A DNA stretch of 64,000 nucleotides from Microbacterium sp. (GTDB lineage: Bacteria > Actinomycetota > Actinomycetes > Actinomycetales > Microbacteriaceae), in contig JAEKKN010000017.1 in the NCBI GenBank assembly GCA_019510305.1, positions 124,001 through 188,000 of the forward strand. Reading direction: 5' to 3'. Position 1 is the first letter of the stretch, and the number at the start of each line of letters is the position of its first letter. A model generated the notes under the pieces. It made no database searches. It had not been told where the DNA came from and saw only the letters and a list, made by a program, of their open reading frames with translations. This document shows, piece after piece, positions 60,223 through 64,000 of this stretch. The translations under genes were made by a program, and so were the position numbers.

Positions 60223-60885
60223 TCAGCCGGTGATGACGATCGCGTTCTTCGAGACGACCTCGTCCCACACCGCGTCGACGTCTCCGCCGGTGCAGTCCAC
60301 GACCACGTAGAGTCCGACGCCGACGGCCGTGAAGGCGCGGGCCGCGAGGGTCCACTCCACGCCGTCTCCCGACCCGGAGACCATGCGGTTCTCGACGGCG
60401 GTGTTTCCGGCGGTCTGATAGCTGAAGCCCGATGTCGAGGCCAGAGGGGTGATGTCGGCCGTGGTCGCTCCGCCCTCGAGGAACGTCGCCATCATCGCAT
60501 CGGAGCTCACGCTGTCGTCTCCGGCGGTCATGATGTTGTCGATGTGCCCCTGCCAGAACTGCGCGGTGCAGGTGCCGTCGACCGTTCCATAGGTCCACCC
60601 GCCGTTGCCGTCATCGGGCTTCACGATCTTCCAGGAGTCGTCGGCGAAGAAGCCGTCGCCCCACTCCACGTACGACGATGGCGACAGCGTCGCGCCATCG
60701 GCGAAGCTCATGCCGGCGACGGGCTCCTCGGTCGGCTCGTCGACGGGATCGTCAGTCGGGACCGGATCGTCGTCGACGACTGTCGGATGCTCGGGGATCT
60801 GCGCGTACAGGCAGCCGCTCAGCGGCAGCACGGCGAGTCCCACGACGATCGCCGCGGCGAGACGGCCCCCCGATGTACGCGTCAT
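60223..60885 (-). CDS. putative lipoprotein
   Basis: This 220-residue protein has a lipoprotein signal (LAVLPLSGC), a Pro/Asp-rich linker (VVDDDPVPTDDPVDEPTEEP) and an extracytoplasmic domain with conserved-looking tryptophans and cysteines (GTCTAQFWQGHI, YVVVDCTGGD). Unknown function. It follows the flavoprotein gene on the same strand with a 39-nt gap. Confidence 0.75.
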   Translation of the reverse strand: MTRTSGGRLAAAIVVGLAVLPLSGCLYAQIPEHPTVVDDDPVPTDDPVDEPTEEPVAGMSFADGATLSPSSYVEWGDGFFADDSWKIVKPDDGNGGWTYGTVDGTCTAQFWQGHIDNIMTAGDDSVSSDAMMATFLEGGATTADITPLASTSGFSYQTAGNTAVENRMVSGSGDGVEWTLAARAFTAVGVGLYVVVDCTGGDVDAVWDEVVSKNAIVITG

Positions 60886-60924
60886 GCCGGTCAGCCTATC
60901 CCTGATGCGCCCCCGAGGAGAGGG

Positions 60925-61848
60925 TCAGTGCGCGGTCGCGACGCCGATCGTGTCGTGCACGATCACGGCGGCGACGCGGGCGCCGGCGCCGGCCGCGACG
61001 ATGAGCTGCTGCGGGCCGGGAGCCGCGGCGTCACCGGCGGCGTACAGACCGGGGACGTCGGTGCGCCCCGATCGGTCGGTCACGAGGTGGCCGTGTCGAT
61101 CGACGGATGCCGCGAACCCGTCGAGGAACGAAAGGTCGGTCTCCCACTCCGGACGCACGAAACCGCCCTCGACCTCGATGAGGGCGCCGTCGCTCAAGCG
61201 GATCGCCTCGAGGCGTCCGCGCTCGCCGACGAGCTCGACGATCGGATGCCGCAGCACGTTCACCCCCGCGGCGGCGAGCTCCGCCTCCTCTGCCGTGGTG
61301 ACGACGTCTGAGCCGTTCGTGAACACGGTGAGACTCTCGGTCCAGCGGCCGATCAGTCGAGCGCGATCGGCGAGATCCGCGGACTCTCCGACCAGCGCCA
61401 TGCGGCGGCCGCGGAGCTCCCAGGCGTCGCAGGCCGCGCAGCTGAAAAGGCTCATGCCGTAGAAGCCGCGCAGGTTCGGCACGTCGGGGAGCGTCTCGCG
61501 CAGACCTGTCGCGAGCAGCACCGAGCGTGCCGACACGGTCTCGGTGGACGTGGTGCGGCCGATGCCGGCGGTGAACCCGCCGAGGCTCTGCGTGAGGGAT
61601 GTCACCTTCACGCGCGAGCGGATCGCGACGTTCGGATAGGCCGCGAGCTCCTGCCGCGCGATCTTGCGCAGCTCGTGCGGGGGAACACCGTCGCGCGTGA
61701 GGAAGCCGTGCGAGTTCAGCGTCGCGGCGTTGCGAGGCCGGTCGGCGTCGACGACGAGCACGCGCACGAGCGAACGGCCGAGGTTCAGCGCGGCAGACAG
61801 GCCTGCGGGCCCGCCGCCGACGATGAGGACGTCGTAGGGCTCAGTCAT
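60925..61848 (-). CDS. thioredoxin-reductase-like FAD/NAD(P) oxidoreductase
   Basis: This 307-residue flavoprotein has the FAD motif [19 protein letters not shown], an NAD(P) domain ([20 protein letters not shown]), a [10 protein letters not shown] segment that matches the CATCD motif of thioredoxin reductases, and [19 protein letters not shown]. Arginine-rich sequence after the NAD(P) domain suggests NADPH. It overlaps the ferredoxin stop by 8 bp. It may be a ferredoxin- or thioredoxin-linked reductase. Confidence 0.88.
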   Translation of the reverse strand: MTEPYDVLIVGGGPAGLSAALNLGRSLVRVLVVDADRPRNAATLNSHGFLTRDGVPPHELRKIARQELAAYPNVAIRSRVKVTSLTQSLGGFTAGIGRTTSTETVSARSVLLATGLRETLPDVPNLRGFYGMSLFSCAACDAWELRGRRMALVGESADLADRARLIGRWTESLTVFTNGSDVVTTAEEAELAAAGVNVLRHPIVELVGERGRLEAIRLSDGALIEVEGGFVRPEWETDLSFLDGFAASVDRHGHLVTDRSGRTDVPGLYAAGDAAAPGPQQLIVAAGAGARVAAVIVHDTIGVATAH

Positions 61849-62170
61849 GACCGCCGTCCTGGGGCGGGAGGGCGGCGATGATCGGGTGGTCGAAGGCGAT
61901 GACGCCGGTCTTGGCCGCACCGCCTGGCGAGCCGATCTCGTCGAAGAACTCCACGTTCGCCTTGTAGTAGTCCGCCCATTCCTCGGGCAGATCATCCTCG
62001 TAGTAGATCGCCTCGACCGGACACACCGGCTCGCACGCCCCGCAGTCCACGCACTCATCCGGATGGATGTACAACGAACGTTCGCCCTCATAGATGCAGT
62101 CCACGGGGCACTCGTCGATGCAGGCACGATCCTTCACATCGACACACGGAAGCGCGATGACGTAGGTCAT
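61841..62170 (-). CDS. fdxA: seven-iron ferredoxin (FdxA type)
   Basis: This 109-residue ferredoxin has cysteines at 9, 17, 21, 25, 40, 43, 46 and 50. C40xxC43xxC46xxxCP plus C21 fit one [4Fe-4S] cluster and the other cysteines a [3Fe-4S] cluster. The C-terminal region ([23 protein letters not shown]) is the typical extension. Its ATG overlaps the stop of the reductase gene, which suggests that the reductase supplies its electrons. Confidence 0.93.
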   Translation of the reverse strand: MTYVIALPCVDVKDRACIDECPVDCIYEGERSLYIHPDECVDCGACEPVCPVEAIYYEDDLPEEWADYYKANVEFFDEIGSPGGAAKTGVIAFDHPIIAALPPQDGGHD

Positions 62171-63624
62171 CGGACGAAGACCCCGTCGCGGGAGACCGCG
62201 ACCTGCTCTTCCCGGGGGACGACCTTGACGCGCTCGCGCGCGTGCCGGTGGCTCTCGCCGAGAGCACGCTCGTGGGCGTCGAGCGCGAGCCAGCCGTCCC
62301 ACGTCGTGTACTCGGTGCCGCTCGCGTCGAGCATGTCGAGGACGTCTTCCTCCGAGGTCGGCGCGGTGAGGAGTCCGGCCTCGGCATCGGCCACGAGGTT
62401 CGTGATCGTCTCGAGGGCGTCGGACTTGGTGTGCCCGATCAGACCGACCGGGCCGCGCTTGATCCAGCCCGTCGCGTACAGTCCGGACTCGGCGTCCACA
62501 CGCCCGCCCGCGTTCGGGACCACGCCGCGGGCCTCGTCGAACGGTGCGTCCACGACGCGGGTGCCGTAGTAGCCCACGGCCCGGTAGACGGCCTGCACGT
62601 CGTAGTCGCGGAACTCGCCGGTGCGCACGAGGGCGCCCCCGGCATCCGTCTCGCTCTTGACGAACGCCGTGCGCTCGAAGCGGATGCCCTCGACCTTGCC
62701 GTCGCCCGTGATCTCGACGGGGGCGTGCCAGAAGTGCAGGTGCAGGCGGCGGGATGCACCCTTCGACGGGCTCAGGGACCCAGTCTTCTGGCGGTCGCGC
62801 CAGCTGTTCAGGGTGCGCAGCATGACCTTGAGCTGGTTGTTGGTGGCGGATGCCGGGTCGACTCCGTCGAAGTCCTCGTCGTGCAGCACGATGTCGACAT
62901 CGTTCACCTCGCCGAGTTCGCGGAGCTCGATCGGCGTGAACTTGATGTCGGCGGGCCCGCGGCGACCGAACACGTGCACGTCGGTGACGGCGGAGGACTC
63001 CAGCCCCTCGAGCACGTTGTCGGGGATCTCGGTGGTGCGCAGGTCGACGGGATGCTTCGCGAGCACCCGGGCGACGTCGAGGGCGACGTTGCCGTTGCCG
63101 ATCACGGCGACAGACGAGGCCTCGAGGGGCCAGGTGCGAGCGACGTCGGGGTGGCCGTCGAACCACGCCACGAAGTCGGCGGCGCCGTAAGACCCGGGCA
63201 GGTCGACACCGGGGATGTCGAGAGCCGCGTCGCGGATCGCGCCGGTGGCGAGGATCACGGCGTGGTAGCGCTCGCGCAGCTCGTCGAGGGAGACGTCGCG
63301 GCCCACCTCGACATTGCCGATGAAGCGGATCGTGCGTCGACTCGCGGTCTGGGGCGCTGAGCCTGTCGAAGCGTCACCATCTGCGGTCACGGGGAACGCG
63401 TCGAGCATCTCGTGCAGAGAGTTCACGATGCCCTTGATGCGGGGGTGGTCGGGCGCGACGCCGTAGCGGATGAGGCCGTAAGGCGCGGGGAGCGACTCGA
63501 ACAGGTCGATCTCGACGCGACCGCCGCGCTCCTTGACGGCGTTGGCGAGCAGATTGCCCGCGTAGATGCCGGCGGGCCCGGCGCCGACGATCGCGACGCG
63601 CAGGGACAGAGAGGTCGTTGACAT
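62167..63624 (-). CDS. fprA: ferredoxin-NADP+ reductase (FprA-like)
   Basis: This 485-residue flavoprotein of the adrenodoxin-reductase type has [18 protein letters not shown], then [22 protein letters not shown]-binding [19 protein letters not shown] and [16 protein letters not shown]. Two segments, [14 protein letters not shown] and [13 protein letters not shown], come from family-B REP repeats and interrupt the expected surface loops. It moves electrons between NADPH and ferredoxin. Confidence 0.93.
   Translation of the reverse strand: MSTTSLSLRVAIVGAGPAGIYAGNLLANAVKERGGRVEIDLFESLPAPYGLIRYGVAPDHPRIKGIVNSLHEMLDAFPVTADGDASTGSAPQTASRRTIRFIGNVEVGRDVSLDELRERYHAVILATGAIRDAALDIPGVDLPGSYGAADFVAWFDGHPDVARTWPLEASSVAVIGNGNVALDVARVLAKHPVDLRTTEIPDNVLEGLESSAVTDVHVFGRRGPADIKFTPIELRELGEVNDVDIVLHDEDFDGVDPASATNNQLKVMLRTLNSWRDRQKTGSLSPSKGASRRLHLHFWHAPVEITGDGKVEGIRFERTAFVKSETDAGGALVRTGEFRDYDVQAVYRAVGYYGTRVVDAPFDEARGVVPNAGGRVDAESGLYATGWIKRGPVGLIGHTKSDALETITNLVADAEAGLLTAPTSEEDVLDMLDASGTEYTTWDGWLALDAHERALGESHRHARERVKVVPREEQVAVSRDGVFVR
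62758..62780. repeat. REP-like repeat, family B, in fprA
   Basis: ACCCTTCGACGGGCTCAGGG followed by ACC lies inside the coding region and encodes SLSPSKG. Confidence 0.6.
63357..63373. repeat. REP-like repeat, family B (partial), in fprA
   Basis: GCTGAGCCTGTCGAAGC lies inside the coding region and encodes part of the ASTGSAP segment. Confidence 0.5.
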
Positions 63625-63643
63625 GGCCTGGTCTTTCGGTGAT

Positions 63644-64000
63644 TCAGCGGGAGGTGAGGGAGGTCTCGACGACCTGGACGAGTCCGGTGTCGACGGCGAG
63701 GCCCGCGGTGAGGGCATCGGTCCAGCGAGGTTTGGGCGCGGCATCCGCAGCCGAGGGGTGACGATCTGCGGAGCCGGCGACGATGGACGGGGGATTCACG
63801 GAAGATGCTCCGTGAATCGTCACCGCATCCGTGGATCGTCCGGCTGCGTGCGGGCTCAACCGCACGACGTCGCCGATGACGATGACCGCGGGGGAGCGCA
63901 CCTGTCGGGCGGCAGCGATCCCGGTGATCGTTCCGAGCGTGCCGATCGTCACGCGCTGGGTCGCACCGTAGCCGTCTTCGATGATCGCGACTGGGCAGTC
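63644..64000 (-). CDS. cobA: uroporphyrinogen-III C-methyltransferase, C-terminal part
   Basis: The 119 visible codons start in the middle of the gene, beyond the window end. DCPVAIIEDGYGATQRVTIG and ARQVRSPAVIVIGDVVRL match the C-terminus of SUMT/CobA, which methylates uroporphyrinogen-III to precorrin-2, the precursor of siroheme. The reading frame then has a non-conserved extension of about 65 residues. It is followed by fprA and fdxA, which fits a sulfite or nitrite reduction locus. Confidence 0.85.
   Translation of the reverse strand, partial: DCPVAIIEDGYGATQRVTIGTLGTITGIAAARQVRSPAVIVIGDVVRLSPHAAGRSTDAVTIHGASSVNPPSIVAGSADRHPSAADAAPKPRWTDALTAGLAVDTGLVQVVETSLTSR

Overview
This is a chromosomal window from a high-G+C Gram-positive actinobacterium. 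The family is probably Microbacteriaceae and the genus probably Microbacterium. The inference rests on very high G+C, GTG starts, many apparently leaderless genes with TANNNT -10 hexamers, an actinobacterial-type dCTP deaminase, FprA-like ferredoxin reductase plus 7Fe ferredoxin, a CopD-CtaG fusion, a short HU protein and many dispersed REP-like repeats. No rRNA, CRISPR array, prophage or classical insertion sequence is visible, and one tRNA (Gly-CCC) is present.

Layout. 1-4.5 kb: divIVA-domain gene, purB (apparent CTG start) and a low-molecular-weight phosphatase on the minus strand, then a possible type VII secretion-like pair. 4.5-9.7 kb: holin-family membrane protein, hisC-type aminotransferase and a 2-oxoacid dehydrogenase E1alpha/E1beta/E2 operon. 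9.8-16 kb: an alpha-glucoside-type locus with a ROK regulator divergent from an ABC importer (binding protein, two permeases) and a GH13 glucosidase, with palindromes in the shared promoter. 16.1-21.3 kb: zinc locus (Zur box, znuACB, zur, permease plus TIGR03943 partner). 21.3-25.7 kb: REP-invaded membrane protein, 3-methyladenine glycosylase and the zinc-free ribosomal proteins L28-L33-S14. 25.7-27.5 kb: a DUF559 nuclease-like gene lying between two 78-bp direct repeats, then HU. 27.5-37 kb: CtaG, PIF1-like helicase, DUF2470/heme oxygenase with an iron box, a beta-lactamase-fold lipoprotein lacking its catalytic residues, CorA and an amino-acid permease. 37-49.4 kb: a truncated aquaporin, an ABC transporter fused into one chain, several regulator/enzyme pairs, an MFS exporter, tRNA-Gly and dcd. 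49.4-53.3 kb: two divergent histidine-rich winged-helix regulators sharing a repeat-rich intergenic region, a cation diffusion facilitator and an MFS transporter. 53.3-57.7 kb: gene remains (agmatinase end, broken MFS), a RIO kinase behind a leader peptide and hairpin, and an ECF sigma factor divergent from a SnoaL-like protein. 57.7-64 kb: AraC regulator, CAAX-type membrane protease, small membrane protein and lipoprotein, and an operon of a cobA-like methyltransferase (cut by the window edge), ferredoxin-NADP reductase, ferredoxin and a thioredoxin-reductase-like flavoprotein, probably serving sulfite reduction and siroheme synthesis.

The most unusual items are the nuclease-like gene bracketed by 78-bp repeats (25761-26939), the pair of His-rich regulators with their shared CATGT-rich region (49464-50911), the leader-peptide/hairpin arrangement before the RIO kinase (54705-54807), the catalytically degenerate beta-lactamase homologue (33296-34582), and the junction at about 53470 where two divergent genes both lack their 5' parts. 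All family assignments were made by reading translated sequence; no database search was run.
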